From: Armatimonadota bacterium
GTDB taxonomy: Bacteria > Armatimonadota > UBA5829
Direction of reading: 5' to 3'
Assembly (NCBI GenBank): GCA_039679645.1
Contig: JBDKUO010000033.1
Location: 1-64,000 of the forward strand
DNA length: 64,000 bases
Below, one piece after another: positions 36,303-44,832 of the stretch; the first letter of the stretch is position 1, and each line of letters begins with the position of its first letter. Made by a program: the position numbers and the translations under genes. The notes below the pieces were generated by a model. It made no database searches and was not told the origin of the DNA. It saw only the letters and a list, made by a program, of their open reading frames with translations.

Positions 36303-37646
36303 ATGCGGATGGGAAGCAGCCGAAAATTAAGCGAAGATGAAATCCAGGATCGCCTGACCCAATATGCGCAGAATCCGGATTCTAAAATAAGGGACGAGAT
36401 AGTCCTTCAATATGCCAACCTGGTCGAAAGCATTGGCCGGAGGTTCATGGGCGCTTGCGAGCCTCTGGAAGACTTGGTCCAGGAAGGATATGTTGGGCTG
36501 ATCACATCCGTTGATAAATATGACGGCGATAAGGGCGTCAAATTCTCTACATATGCGACTCACTTCATCGTCGGTCAGATCAAACACTACCTGCGCGATA
36601 AGGGTAAAATAATCAAAGAACCCGCATGGCTGCAGGAACTCAATCAGAAGATGACTCGCGTGATCGAATCGTTGAACCAGCAGCACAATCGGCAGCCCAA
36701 TGAAAAAGAGATTGCCGAGATGATGCAGATGCCGGAAAGCACGGTGCGCGAGATGCTGACCACGCGTGAGGTGTTTAAGGTGACCTCGCTCGACGGTGAA
36801 AAAGACGAAGGCTCAGGCCCTAAAGAGGAAGAGAAGGTCTCGGACCAGAAGCTGGTCACGTTCCAACTTCCGCTGGAAGATAAGATCGTTTTGGAGTCCG
36901 CACTCGATCGGCTCAAGGATATCGAGCAGCAAGTGATTGCTGATCATTTCTATAAGGGACTTAATCAGACCGAAATAGCGAAAAAGCTGGACATAAGCTG
37001 CAACTACGTCTCGCACATTCTGCGCAACGGCACAAAGAAGCTTCGCAAGATCCTTGCGACCGACGAGATCCGAGACGCGCAAATGCAGCGCACGCATATA
37101 TCCAAGCGTAAACCAGGTGAAAATACAGCCGATTCGATGAGCGTGATCGACTCCACCACAGGACTCTACAATCGCCAATATTTCCTGGAGAGACTCAACG
37201 AGGAGATCAGCCGGGCTTATCGCGACAACCATAAGCTCTCCATCCTGCTGCTGGATGTTCAGTTGCCTGATGATCTGGACCGGTGTGTGCGCATGGTCCG
37301 GATGGATGACTACCTGTACAACTTGGGGCAGGCTATGCGTGAACAAGTGCGCAAGATGGATCTTGTAGCCCGCTTTGGTGAGACCTCGTTCGCATTCCTG
37401 CTTCCGCACACGGCTACCCACGCGCAGCATGTGGCGGACAGAATCTCCGGGATCGTCGGATCTACCGGAATGGAATCCGGTCGAAAAGGCTCCAAAGTGA
37501 TCGGCTCTGCTAACGTGGGAATAGCAAAATATCCGGCGGACGCATTCACTGCCGAGGACATGCTCGAAAAAGCATTGAAAAACATGGGCCTTACCCTGGG
37601 ACAACTGACTGGCGAAAATAGACCTCAGCTAAAGAAAGCTGCATGA
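36303..37646 (+). CDS. Sigma-70 family factor fused to a degenerate GGDEF domain
   Basis: About 447 aa from the ATG at 36303 behind GAGG. The N-terminal part is a SigB/SigF/WhiG-type sigma factor: region 2 (about 30-105: EPLEDLVQEGYVGLITSVDKYD, FSTYATHFIVGQIKHYLRDKG), region 3 (about 105-155) and region 4 HTH (about 200-250: LNQTEIAKKLDISCNYVSHIL). The C-terminal part (about 280-430) has the GGDEF-domain opening STTGLYNRQYFLERL and LSILLLDVQL, then RFGETSFAFLLP where active cyclases have RYGGDEFA. The signature is therefore GETSF (about 359-363) and synthesis of c-di-GMP is unlikely; ligand binding or dimerisation remains possible. It lies just after pilC, so pilus genes are plausible targets. 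Confidence 0.9.
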   Translation: MRMGSSRKLSEDEIQDRLTQYAQNPDSKIRDEIVLQYANLVESIGRRFMGACEPLEDLVQEGYVGLITSVDKYDGDKGVKFSTYATHFIVGQIKHYLRDKGKIIKEPAWLQELNQKMTRVIESLNQQHNRQPNEKEIAEMMQMPESTVREMLTTREVFKVTSLDGEKDEGSGPKEEEKVSDQKLVTFQLPLEDKIVLESALDRLKDIEQQVIADHFYKGLNQTEIAKKLDISCNYVSHILRNGTKKLRKILATDEIRDAQMQRTHISKRKPGENTADSMSVIDSTTGLYNRQYFLERLNEEISRAYRDNHKLSILLLDVQLPDDLDRCVRMVRMDDYLYNLGQAMREQVRKMDLVARFGETSFAFLLPHTATHAQHVADRISGIVGSTGMESGRKGSKVIGSANVGIAKYPADAFTAEDMLEKALKNMGLTLGQLTGENRPQLKKAA

Positions 37647-37648
37647 GT

Positions 37649-37677
37649 TTGACCCGAATGTAGCGCTGTGTTATAAT
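37649..37677 (+). promoter_or_regulatory. Sigma-70-type promoter for the histidine kinase
   Basis: TTGACC (37649-37654), 17-nt spacer, TATAAT (37672-37677), right after the preceding stop. Confidence 0.65.
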
Positions 37678-37768
37678 CGCGTTAAGTTCGATGGGCTTGT
37701 TTTCAGCGCAGCGGAGCGGCGCATGTCGCGCCATTTTCTTTGAAGGCCCCTAAAGCGAGGTAATAGAT

Positions 37769-39574
37769 TTGAACGCCGATGCAAAATCCCACCAAGCGCA
37801 AATAGAAGAGCTTGAAAGGCAGCTAAAGGAAAAAGATGTAGCCATTGGCGCACTTGAACAGGCCAACAAGCGTCTTGAAGAACGCCTTAAGGAAAATGAA
37901 GCGGGCGCATCCGGCCCGACACCCCTTACAGAACTTGAAGAGACACTTAAACGCCTGGTGACCAGGATCAGCATGATCCTTCAGGCCGAAAAGTGCGTCT
38001 TCATGCTTTTTGACAAGGATTCAGGTGAGCTTCAGGCAGCAAAGCCCGGTGTCGGCATCTCCGACGAACAGATCAAACTCTTCAAAGTCTCCGCAACGGA
38101 TGGAGTCTCAGGCGAGGTGTTCAGAGGGCAGAAACCGATAATCCTCTATGATGCTATCAACGATCCGCGCACGGTTAAAGAGAGCGTAGCTCTGCTTGGA
38201 ATAACTAACGGCGTTTGTGTGCCCCTGGTAATCGAAAAGCGCGACGAAGACACCAACAAGATCCTGGAACGCAAGATTATCGGCACCATGTGGGTCTTCA
38301 ACAAGCGCTACGGCAACGTTTTCATCCAGGAAGACGTAAACCTCCTCGACAGGCTCTCGCGCAACGCGGCTTCGGTCATCGCGAGCGCGCAGATGTATCG
38401 CGAGGTCGTCAAAGAGAAAGAAGAGCTCGAACACGTAATCGAGAGCGTATATGCCGGTATCATAATGGTCCACAACAGCGGCAGGCTGATGCAGGTGAAT
38501 CCATCGGCGCGAGAAATGCTGGGGCTTGACGATGATACAAAACTCGCAGGCGATTACAAGACCGCAATTGAAAACGAAATCATTCGAGACGTAATAACCA
38601 AAGCCTTTGAAGAAACCAGCGAGGTACAGGAGGAAATATCACTTCCTGATTTCAACTCCGAAGAAGAGGGAGCTGAACGCTTTTATCAAGTCCAGACAGC
38701 CATCGTAAAAAGTGAGGACCAGTCTAACATCGGGATAGTCGCCATCTTTAACGATATAACCGACATTCGCGCTATCGAGAGGATGAAGACGGCATTTGTC
38801 TCAACAGTCTCTCACGAGCTGCGCACACCGCTCACCTCCATCAAAGGTTTCATATCCACTCTGCTTCAGGACACTGAAGGATTCTATGATAAGGATACGG
38901 TCCACGAATTCTACACAATTATCGACCAGGAATGCGACCGTCTGACAAGACTTATCAGCGACCTGCTCAACGTCTCCAGGATTGAAGCAGGACGCGCTCT
39001 GGACCTCAACCCCGAGCCGGTCAACGTTACGGATGCGGTCGAAAGAGTAGTCGCGGTCCAAAGGTCATACACCACTAAGCATCAGATCGAGATGGATCTC
39101 GACGACGATATGCCGACCATTGTGGCTGACCAGGACAAGTTCGTCCAGATCCTTACAAACCTCACCAATAACGCTATCAAATACTCGCCCAACGGCGGCA
39201 CGGTCACCGTTAAAGGCAGGAAACTCGACGGCAAGATCCGTATGTCCATTGAGGACCAGGGTATGGGCATTCCCAAGGAACACCTGCCCAAGGTATTTGA
39301 CCGGTTCCACCGAGTCGATAACCGCGACACACGCAAAGTCGGCGGCACTGGAATCGGCCTCTATCTGGTCAAGCACTTCGTCGAGGCGCACGGCGGCAAG
39401 ATATGGGTCGAAAGCGAAGTCGGAGTAGGCTCGCAGTTCATCTTTGAGATGCCGCTTTGCCCGCCGCAGTTTGTCGAAGAGATGATGGAAAACGACGGCA
39501 ATAGCGGGACCAAAAGTGACCAGCCCGGAATGCGACCGAAGAACATCGGAGAAGAAGCGCCCGCGGCAAATTAG
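37769..39574 (+). CDS. GAF-PAS sensor histidine kinase
   Basis: A 601-aa protein with a TTG start at 37769 (GAGG 9 nt upstream; no nearby ATG). An N-terminal coiled coil (about 8-45) leads to a GAF domain (about 55-210), a PAS domain (about 215-335), HisKA with FVSTVSHELRTPLTS (phosphoacceptor H349) and HATPase_c with N box (NLTNNAIKYSPNGG), G1 (DQGMGIP) and G2 (GGTGIGLYLV). No transmembrane helices, so it is a cytosolic sensor. The partner regulator is not adjacent; an OmpR-type regulator is 11 kb away. Confidence 0.92.
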   Translation: MNADAKSHQAQIEELERQLKEKDVAIGALEQANKRLEERLKENEAGASGPTPLTELEETLKRLVTRISMILQAEKCVFMLFDKDSGELQAAKPGVGISDEQIKLFKVSATDGVSGEVFRGQKPIILYDAINDPRTVKESVALLGITNGVCVPLVIEKRDEDTNKILERKIIGTMWVFNKRYGNVFIQEDVNLLDRLSRNAASVIASAQMYREVVKEKEELEHVIESVYAGIIMVHNSGRLMQVNPSAREMLGLDDDTKLAGDYKTAIENEIIRDVITKAFEETSEVQEEISLPDFNSEEEGAERFYQVQTAIVKSEDQSNIGIVAIFNDITDIRAIERMKTAFVSTVSHELRTPLTSIKGFISTLLQDTEGFYDKDTVHEFYTIIDQECDRLTRLISDLLNVSRIEAGRALDLNPEPVNVTDAVERVVAVQRSYTTKHQIEMDLDDDMPTIVADQDKFVQILTNLTNNAIKYSPNGGTVTVKGRKLDGKIRMSIEDQGMGIPKEHLPKVFDRFHRVDNRDTRKVGGTGIGLYLVKHFVEAHGGKIWVESEVGVGSQFIFEMPLCPPQFVEEMMENDGNSGTKSDQPGMRPKNIGEEAPAAN

Positions 39575-39583
39575 TAATGGTTG

Positions 39584-39667
39584 AAAGTCAAAAAGTTAGA
39601 AAGTCAAAAAGTTGAGGCAGGCTGTCCGTTACTTTTTGACTTTTTGACATTATGACTTTTTGACTCA
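39584..39667 (+). repeat. Inverted octamer repeats (hairpin) after the kinase gene
   Basis: Left half: AAAGTCAA, AAAGTTAG, AAAGTCAA, AAAGTTGA. Right half: ACTTTTTG, ACTTTTTG, ACATTATG, ACTTTTTG. The halves are complementary over AGTCAAAAAGT, forming a long AT-rich stem with T-runs. It may terminate the kinase gene and lies close upstream of the next gene. Confidence 0.7.
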
Positions 39668-39685
39668 ATACTTCGAGGTGATTGG

Positions 39686-40912
39686 ATGGATAATGACGCT
39701 GACCTGAAAAAAAGCCTGTCAATGGGTCTGGAAGATGCGCTAAACGCGCAGTTGGTCCCTGGTGAGAATATCATCATATCATTGCCGGGAAGTTTTGGAG
39801 AGGCGCTTGCAGCATCCGATAAGCGCGTATTCGTTATAAGGGACTGCGACACGGGTCTTAATGCCCAATGCAAGGTCTTCAGCTATCTGATACCCGATAT
39901 CGCCAGTGTGGATGTCGCATCATCGGGAACAGGCGGATATATTGAACTGGCGCTGCGCAAACCGGTCGCCGACCCCGAAGAAGCGCGAGTCTATTTTCCG
40001 TCTTACGACCTCGCCATCTTTCAGACTGCAGCCGATTATATCAACAAGACTGCATCCTCCGCGCAAACACCGTCATCCACTGCGGCAGCGACTCTCACCG
40101 GCGCAGCAGGCAACAAATGCCCCAAGTGTGGAGCGGCAGTTGAGGAATATTCCATCTTTTGTGGCTCATGTGGGGAGCAGTTGAGGCAGATATGCGCCGA
40201 GTGCTCGGCCTCATCCCCTGCAGGCGCACAGTATTGCTCCCACTGCGGACGCAAGCTTATCGCGTTCAACCCGACCTGCCCAAAATGCGGCGCGCGAATA
40301 CTTGGATGGATGAGGTATTGCGCCGACTGTGGCTCGATGCTGGAGCAAGTGTGCGTGGCATGCGGAGTTGCAATACGACCGGGATGGACACACTGCGCAA
40401 ACTGCGGCAGGCTTCTCGGTTCGGACAGGCTCGACCCCCGATCAGCAATGAATGCTCAGCGCAGGCTTCAGGAGCTTCGCGATTCGGAATCACAAACGGC
40501 AAAACCCACACCACCACCTGCGCCGGAACCCGAACCGGCAGCCTCACAAATGGTTGCAGAAGATTACAACAAACGCGGTCTCAAGTTCTTTGAAGACGGC
40601 GAGTTGGAGCAGGCAGTGCGTGAGTTCAAAACGGCAGTCGAACTGGAGCCGGGCAACGCCTCATATCACTGCAACCTGGCAGTAGCTTACGATGAAAAGG
40701 ACGAAGACGATACTGCTTTTGCCGAATACTCAAAGACTCTGGAACTGGCCCCAAACGATCTGACTGCACTGCTTTCGCTTGGGTATATGTATAACGAACA
40801 CGAAGAACATTCCAAAGCCGAAGAAGTCTGGAACAAAATCCTTGCAATAGCGCCCGACAGCGCCGAAGCGCAGGAAGTCAGAGACAACCTCCGGCACCAA
40901 GAACAACTGTGA
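39686..40912 (+). CDS. Zinc-ribbon and TPR protein with PH-like N-terminus
   Basis: A 408-aa cytosolic protein. An N-terminal beta domain (about 20-125) resembles bacterial PH-like domains (GENIIISLPGSF, KRVFVIRD). Next come five or six CxxC knuckles arranged as double zinc ribbons (about 148-255: CPKCGAA, FCGSCGE, CAECSA, YCSHCGR, CPKCGA, YCADCGS, CVACG, HCANCGR). A basic/Pro linker and at least three TPR units (about 290-400: NKRGLKFFEDGELEQAVREFKTAV...) follow. The combination suggests a scaffold. I do not recognise a named family. Likely cotranscribed with the kinase. Confidence 0.75.
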   Translation: MDNDADLKKSLSMGLEDALNAQLVPGENIIISLPGSFGEALAASDKRVFVIRDCDTGLNAQCKVFSYLIPDIASVDVASSGTGGYIELALRKPVADPEEARVYFPSYDLAIFQTAADYINKTASSAQTPSSTAAATLTGAAGNKCPKCGAAVEEYSIFCGSCGEQLRQICAECSASSPAGAQYCSHCGRKLIAFNPTCPKCGARILGWMRYCADCGSMLEQVCVACGVAIRPGWTHCANCGRLLGSDRLDPRSAMNAQRRLQELRDSESQTAKPTPPPAPEPEPAASQMVAEDYNKRGLKFFEDGELEQAVREFKTAVELEPGNASYHCNLAVAYDEKDEDDTAFAEYSKTLELAPNDLTALLSLGYMYNEHEEHSKAEEVWNKILAIAPDSAEAQEVRDNLRHQEQL

Positions 40913-40916
40913 AATT

Positions 40917-40958
40917 CAGTATTTAGTATTTGAGATTTAGTATTTGATGTGTATTTGG
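40917..40958 (+). repeat. AT-rich heptamer array upstream of the nitroreductase
   Basis: Six contiguous units: CAGTATT, TAGTATT, TGAGATT, TAGTATT, TGATGTG, TATTTGG, then CGGGAGG. The units are the reverse complement of the AAATACT type at 27514 and 36244. Confidence 0.8.
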
Positions 40959-40971
40959 CGGGAGGCGGATT

Positions 40972-41478
40972 ATGGAGTTTAGCGAGCTTATTGTAAAGCG
41001 ATACAGCGTGCGCATGTATAGGCCTGAGCCTGTCGAAGACGATAAGCTGCAAAAGGTGCTTGATGCGGCGCGGCTGGCTCCATCGGCATGCAATATCCAG
41101 CCGTTCAAGCTGATTGTGGTCAAAACGCGTGGCAGAGAAAACGAGCTTCGAAGAATATATAAAGCCGACTGGTTCGTTCATGCGCCGTTAATTATCTGCG
41201 GATGCACAGTTCCATCGCAAGCATGGGTCCGCAAATATGACAACAAGAACCATGCCGATATCGATCTTGCAATCGCCATGGACCATCTGATACTCGCCGC
41301 CACAGACCTTGGTCTGGGCACATGCCCGATAGCAGCATTCGACCCTGACGCCGCTCGCGAGGTCTTGAATATACCCGATAATCTGGTTCCGGTCATATTC
41401 ACCCCGCTGGGATATCCGGCAGATGCGCCCAGAGAAAAGCAGCGTAAAACACTAGAAGAACTGGTGATTATGGGTTAG
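40972..41478 (+). CDS. Nitroreductase family flavoprotein
   Basis: A 168-aa FMN-dependent oxidoreductase of the nitroreductase fold. RYSVRMYRPEPVEDDKL with the Arg-Ser FMN contacts, LAPSACNIQPF, and the GLGTCPIAAFDPDAAREVL plus VIFTPLGYP blocks are typical. Cytosolic; the physiological substrate cannot be told. Its stop overlaps the convergent topA stop by 4 nt. Confidence 0.9.
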   Translation: MEFSELIVKRYSVRMYRPEPVEDDKLQKVLDAARLAPSACNIQPFKLIVVKTRGRENELRRIYKADWFVHAPLIICGCTVPSQAWVRKYDNKNHADIDLAIAMDHLILAATDLGLGTCPIAAFDPDAAREVLNIPDNLVPVIFTPLGYPADAPREKQRKTLEELVIMG

Positions 41479-43616
41479 TCCGTCGTTTGGCCTTCGCCGT
41501 CCTTGGTCTCTTCTTCTGAAGCGCCTTCTTTGCCGCGCGCCTTTTGATAGTCGCACTCCTGGTTTGTGCAGCGATAGCCTGTCAATCGGCCTCTATACCG
41601 CCGCTCGCCCAAAAGACTGCCGCACTGGGGACATTTCTTGTTGGTAGGTTTGTCCCAGGAGACCCATGAGCACTCCGGATAACGATTGCAGCCGTAGAAA
41701 ATCTTGCCCTTTTTAGACTTCTTCTCTAAAATTTCGCCCTCGCCGCAGGCCGGGCACTTAACGTCCACAGGCTTTGTAAGCGGCGCGGTGGTCTTGCATT
41801 CGGGATAGCCCGCGCATCCCAGGAACTCGCCAAACCGGCCCTCGCGGATCAGCATCTTCTTACCGCAGTTGGGGCAGACCTGATCGCTTTCTTTAGGCTG
41901 AATCTTAACCCGCTCCATATTTTCTTGAGCCTCTTCCAGGTCCTTCTCAAACGGACCGTAGAACTCACTCAAGAGCTGCACCCAGTCAAGCCGGCCTTCC
42001 TCGACATTATCGAGTTTGGTCTCGACACCGGCGGTGAACTCCACGTCCATGATCGCGGGAAAATGCTTCACGAGCTGATCGGTTACGATGAAGCCCAGCT
42101 CTGTCGGGAAAAACTTCTTCTCCTTCAGCTCGACATATTTGCGGTCTTGAATTGTAGATATGATGCTTGCGTAGGTGCTCGGCCTGCCGATGCCCTTCTC
42201 TTCGAGAGTTTTCACTAGGGTGGCTTCGGTATAGCGAGGCGGCGGCTCGGTAAAATGCTGCTCCGGCAGCAGTTCGCGCAGGTCGAGTATCTGACCCTCC
42301 ACCATAGGCGGCAGAGGTGGCTGCTCCTCGTCGGCGACGACCTTGTCATCGTCCTTGCCCTCGGTATATACCTTCATGAACCCCTGGAACTTGATTGTAG
42401 AGCCTGTCGCGCGGAAAGTCATTCCAGCAGCCTCTATATCCACGGATACCACATCGAACACAGCCGGAGACATCTGGCTGGCCATGAAGCGCTGCCAGAT
42501 CAGCCGGTAGAGCTTGTATTGGTCGTTATTTAAGAAGTGTCTGATCTCGTCAGGGTGGCGCATTACTGAAGTAGGGCGGATCGCTTCGTGCGCATCCTGC
42601 GCGCCTTTTCGAGAGACCTGCCTGGGTTTTTCGGGCATATACGTCTGGCCGTATGTCTTGGCTATATAATCGCGCGCCTCTTCCTGCGCTTCTTTGGCTA
42701 CTCGTGTGGAGTCCGTTCTCATGTAGGTGATAAGCCCTACGGCTCCATGCTCGCCCAGCTCGATACCCTCATAGAGCTGCTGAGCGATCATCATTGTGCG
42801 CCGGGCGCCATAGCCGAGTTTACGAGAAGCCTCCTGCTGCAGTGTGCTGGTGATAAAGGGAGGCGCGGGGTTGCGCTTGCGCTCGCTCTTTTTAATGCCT
42901 TTTACTACATAATCAGCGCCTTCAAGAGCCTTGAGCAGATCGTCGGCTTCCCGCTGGTTGTGAATTTCCAGCTTCTCGCCGTCTTTGAGCGCCAGTTTCG
43001 CGTTGAAAAGATGCTCTTTTTCTTTGGGAGTAAGCGAGGCTGTAATGGACCAGTACTCCACCGGCACGAAAGCAAGTATTTCTCGCTCGCGATCACATAT
43101 AAGCCGCACGGCTACCGACTGCACCCTACCCGCGCTCAGGTTTCGCTTAATTTTGCGCCAGAGTAGAGGGCTGAGCTTGTAGCCAACCAGACGGTCCAGC
43201 ACGCGGCGAGCCTGCTGCGCATTTACCAGGTCGATATTTATCTCATGCGCACTTTGCAGAGCTTCCGTAACGGCGGTCTTGGTGATCTCATTGAACTGGA
43301 TTCTCTTGGCGTCTTTGAGCTTCAAGGACTCCTGCAGATGCCAGGCAATCGCTTCCCCTTCGCGATCAGGGTCCGAAGCGAGATATACGATGTCGGCTTT
43401 GCTGGCGGCTGCTTTAATTTTTTTGAGCACGTCTCGCCTCTCGGGAATCGAAACGTATTGAGGCTCGAATTTGTTCTCTACATCCACGCCGAGCTTACTT
43501 TTGGGCAGATCGCGAACGTGGCCCATACTCGCTTCGATTGTATAGTCCGGACCAAGAAAATTTTTAAGAGTCTTGGTCTTGGCCGGAGACTCGACTATGA
43601 TCAATGATTTGGACAT
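41475..43616 (-). CDS. topA: DNA topoisomerase I
   Basis: A 713-aa type IA topoisomerase that relaxes negative supercoils. N-terminal TOPRIM with IVESPAKTKTL and DPDREGEAIAWHL, catalytic Tyr in LITYMRTDSTRV, IGRPSTYASII, and three C-terminal zinc fingers: CPNCGKKM...CKTT, CPACGEGE...CSW and CPQCGSLL...CDYQ. Length and order match the standard bacterial enzyme. Confidence 0.97.
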   Translation of the reverse strand: MSKSLIIVESPAKTKTLKNFLGPDYTIEASMGHVRDLPKSKLGVDVENKFEPQYVSIPERRDVLKKIKAAASKADIVYLASDPDREGEAIAWHLQESLKLKDAKRIQFNEITKTAVTEALQSAHEINIDLVNAQQARRVLDRLVGYKLSPLLWRKIKRNLSAGRVQSVAVRLICDREREILAFVPVEYWSITASLTPKEKEHLFNAKLALKDGEKLEIHNQREADDLLKALEGADYVVKGIKKSERKRNPAPPFITSTLQQEASRKLGYGARRTMMIAQQLYEGIELGEHGAVGLITYMRTDSTRVAKEAQEEARDYIAKTYGQTYMPEKPRQVSRKGAQDAHEAIRPTSVMRHPDEIRHFLNNDQYKLYRLIWQRFMASQMSPAVFDVVSVDIEAAGMTFRATGSTIKFQGFMKVYTEGKDDDKVVADEEQPPLPPMVEGQILDLRELLPEQHFTEPPPRYTEATLVKTLEEKGIGRPSTYASIISTIQDRKYVELKEKKFFPTELGFIVTDQLVKHFPAIMDVEFTAGVETKLDNVEEGRLDWVQLLSEFYGPFEKDLEEAQENMERVKIQPKESDQVCPNCGKKMLIREGRFGEFLGCAGYPECKTTAPLTKPVDVKCPACGEGEILEKKSKKGKIFYGCNRYPECSWVSWDKPTNKKCPQCGSLLGERRYRGRLTGYRCTNQECDYQKARGKEGASEEETKDGEGQTTD

Positions 43617-43733
43617 CTATTGTCTTACCTTTTGTCTTTCTTGCAATATGATTCCCTGCAGGGTTTGTTGCCAAACGGCCGGGGATTTACACTCAAAATA
43701 TGTCCTGTGAGGCTTTATAGGGCACGGAGAGTG

Positions 43734-43762
43734 ATAATAGCACAACTAAGAAGACCTGTCAA
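43734..43762 (-). promoter_or_regulatory. Sigma-70-type promoter for topA
   Basis: Minus-strand TTGACA (43762-43757), 17-nt spacer, TATTAT (43739-43734), about 115 nt before the topA start. It is divergent from the cdsA promoter. Confidence 0.65.
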
Positions 43763-43768
43763 ACGTTG

Positions 43769-43797
43769 TTGCGATAGAATCGTCCGAATGCTATAAT
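43769..43797 (+). promoter_or_regulatory. Sigma-70-type promoter for cdsA
   Basis: TTGCGA (43769-43774), 17-nt spacer, TATAAT (43792-43797), about 85 nt before the cdsA start. Confidence 0.55.
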
Positions 43798-43843
43798 GCC
43801 CTAGAAAACCGTGCGACAATAGTTCCGGGCTCTTAGCCCCCTA

Positions 43844-43864
43844 TTCTCCGCTCTCGGCTATTAA
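43844..43864 (+). repeat. Heptamer array upstream of cdsA
   Basis: Units TTCTCCG, CTCTCGG, CTATTAA, then AAGGAG. Same family as at 25852. Confidence 0.65.
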
Positions 43865-43883
43865 AAGGAGTGCAAGACAAGTC

Positions 43884-44726
43884 GTGCTGAAAAGAATTAT
43901 TTCGGCGTTAGTTTGTATTCCATTCGCCGTTATCTTAATATTCTACCCGAAGGGCCTGCCGTTTGCAGTCGCGATTGGCCTGGTCTCAATCCTCGGTGCG
44001 CATGAGTTCTACAGCGGCGTTCGCAAACTTGGGACGCAGCCAGTGGAATGGGCGGGGCTTGCGGCTGTGGCGCTTTTTGTCGTCTCGGCGCGCACCTATG
44101 GCCCAAGCACAATCGGCTCAATCTTCCCCGCAGTCCTCACTCTTTTACTGATCCTTTCATTCTGTGTGGAGATAATCCGTCACAAGCACGCGCCTCTTGC
44201 CAATGTGGGCGCAACCGTTTTCGGCGCTATATATGTAGGCTGGCTGATAATGCACCTGGTCGTGCTCAGGGGGATCGAGGGGACGATCACGGTCGGAGGG
44301 TATACCAAGGAAGCAGGGGCATGGCTGGTTATGTTCACATTCCTGGCAACCTGGGCGTCCGACACAAGTGCATACTTTGTAGGTAAATTTCTCGGCAAGA
44401 CAAAAATCGCGCCGACCTTAAGCCCCAACAAGACTGTCGAAGGCTCAATAGGCGGATTTGTGGGAGCGGTGGTTTTGTCGGTAGGCGTTGGAATGATCAT
44501 TCATTTGCCATGGTATCACGGGCTGGCGCTTGGCATGATCTTTGGTGTGCTCAGCCAACTCGGCGACCTATCGGAATCGGGCATCAAACGTGAGATAGGA
44601 ATTAAAGACTTCGGCAATGTAATGCCCGGACACGGCGGCATTCTCGACCGTTTCGACAGCATGCTCTTTGCCGGACCGGCAATGTACTATTATGTGGTGC
44701 TGTTTCTGAGGCAGTGGCTTGGATAG
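43884..44726 (+). CDS. cdsA: Phosphatidate cytidylyltransferase
   Basis: A 280-aa integral membrane enzyme making CDP-diacylglycerol from phosphatidate and CTP, with about eight hydrophobic segments. The GTG start at 43884 has AAGGAG 13 nt upstream. The CDP-diacylglycerol synthase signature is clear: SDTSAYFVGKFLGKTKIAP, LSPNKTVEGSIGG, LSQLGDLSESGIKRE, KDFGNVMPGHGGILDRFDS. Confidence 0.95.
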   Translation: MLKRIISALVCIPFAVILIFYPKGLPFAVAIGLVSILGAHEFYSGVRKLGTQPVEWAGLAAVALFVVSARTYGPSTIGSIFPAVLTLLLILSFCVEIIRHKHAPLANVGATVFGAIYVGWLIMHLVVLRGIEGTITVGGYTKEAGAWLVMFTFLATWASDTSAYFVGKFLGKTKIAPTLSPNKTVEGSIGGFVGAVVLSVGVGMIIHLPWYHGLALGMIFGVLSQLGDLSESGIKREIGIKDFGNVMPGHGGILDRFDSMLFAGPAMYYYVVLFLRQWLG

Positions 44727-44832
44727 CATTTGCCGCCTCCGGCAGCGTTATGTTAGAATTGACTTATAATCGAAAAGATGAATGCAATATTTTGCACCTC
44801 ATCTTCCCTTCTTAAAGTAAGAGGATTTATAT

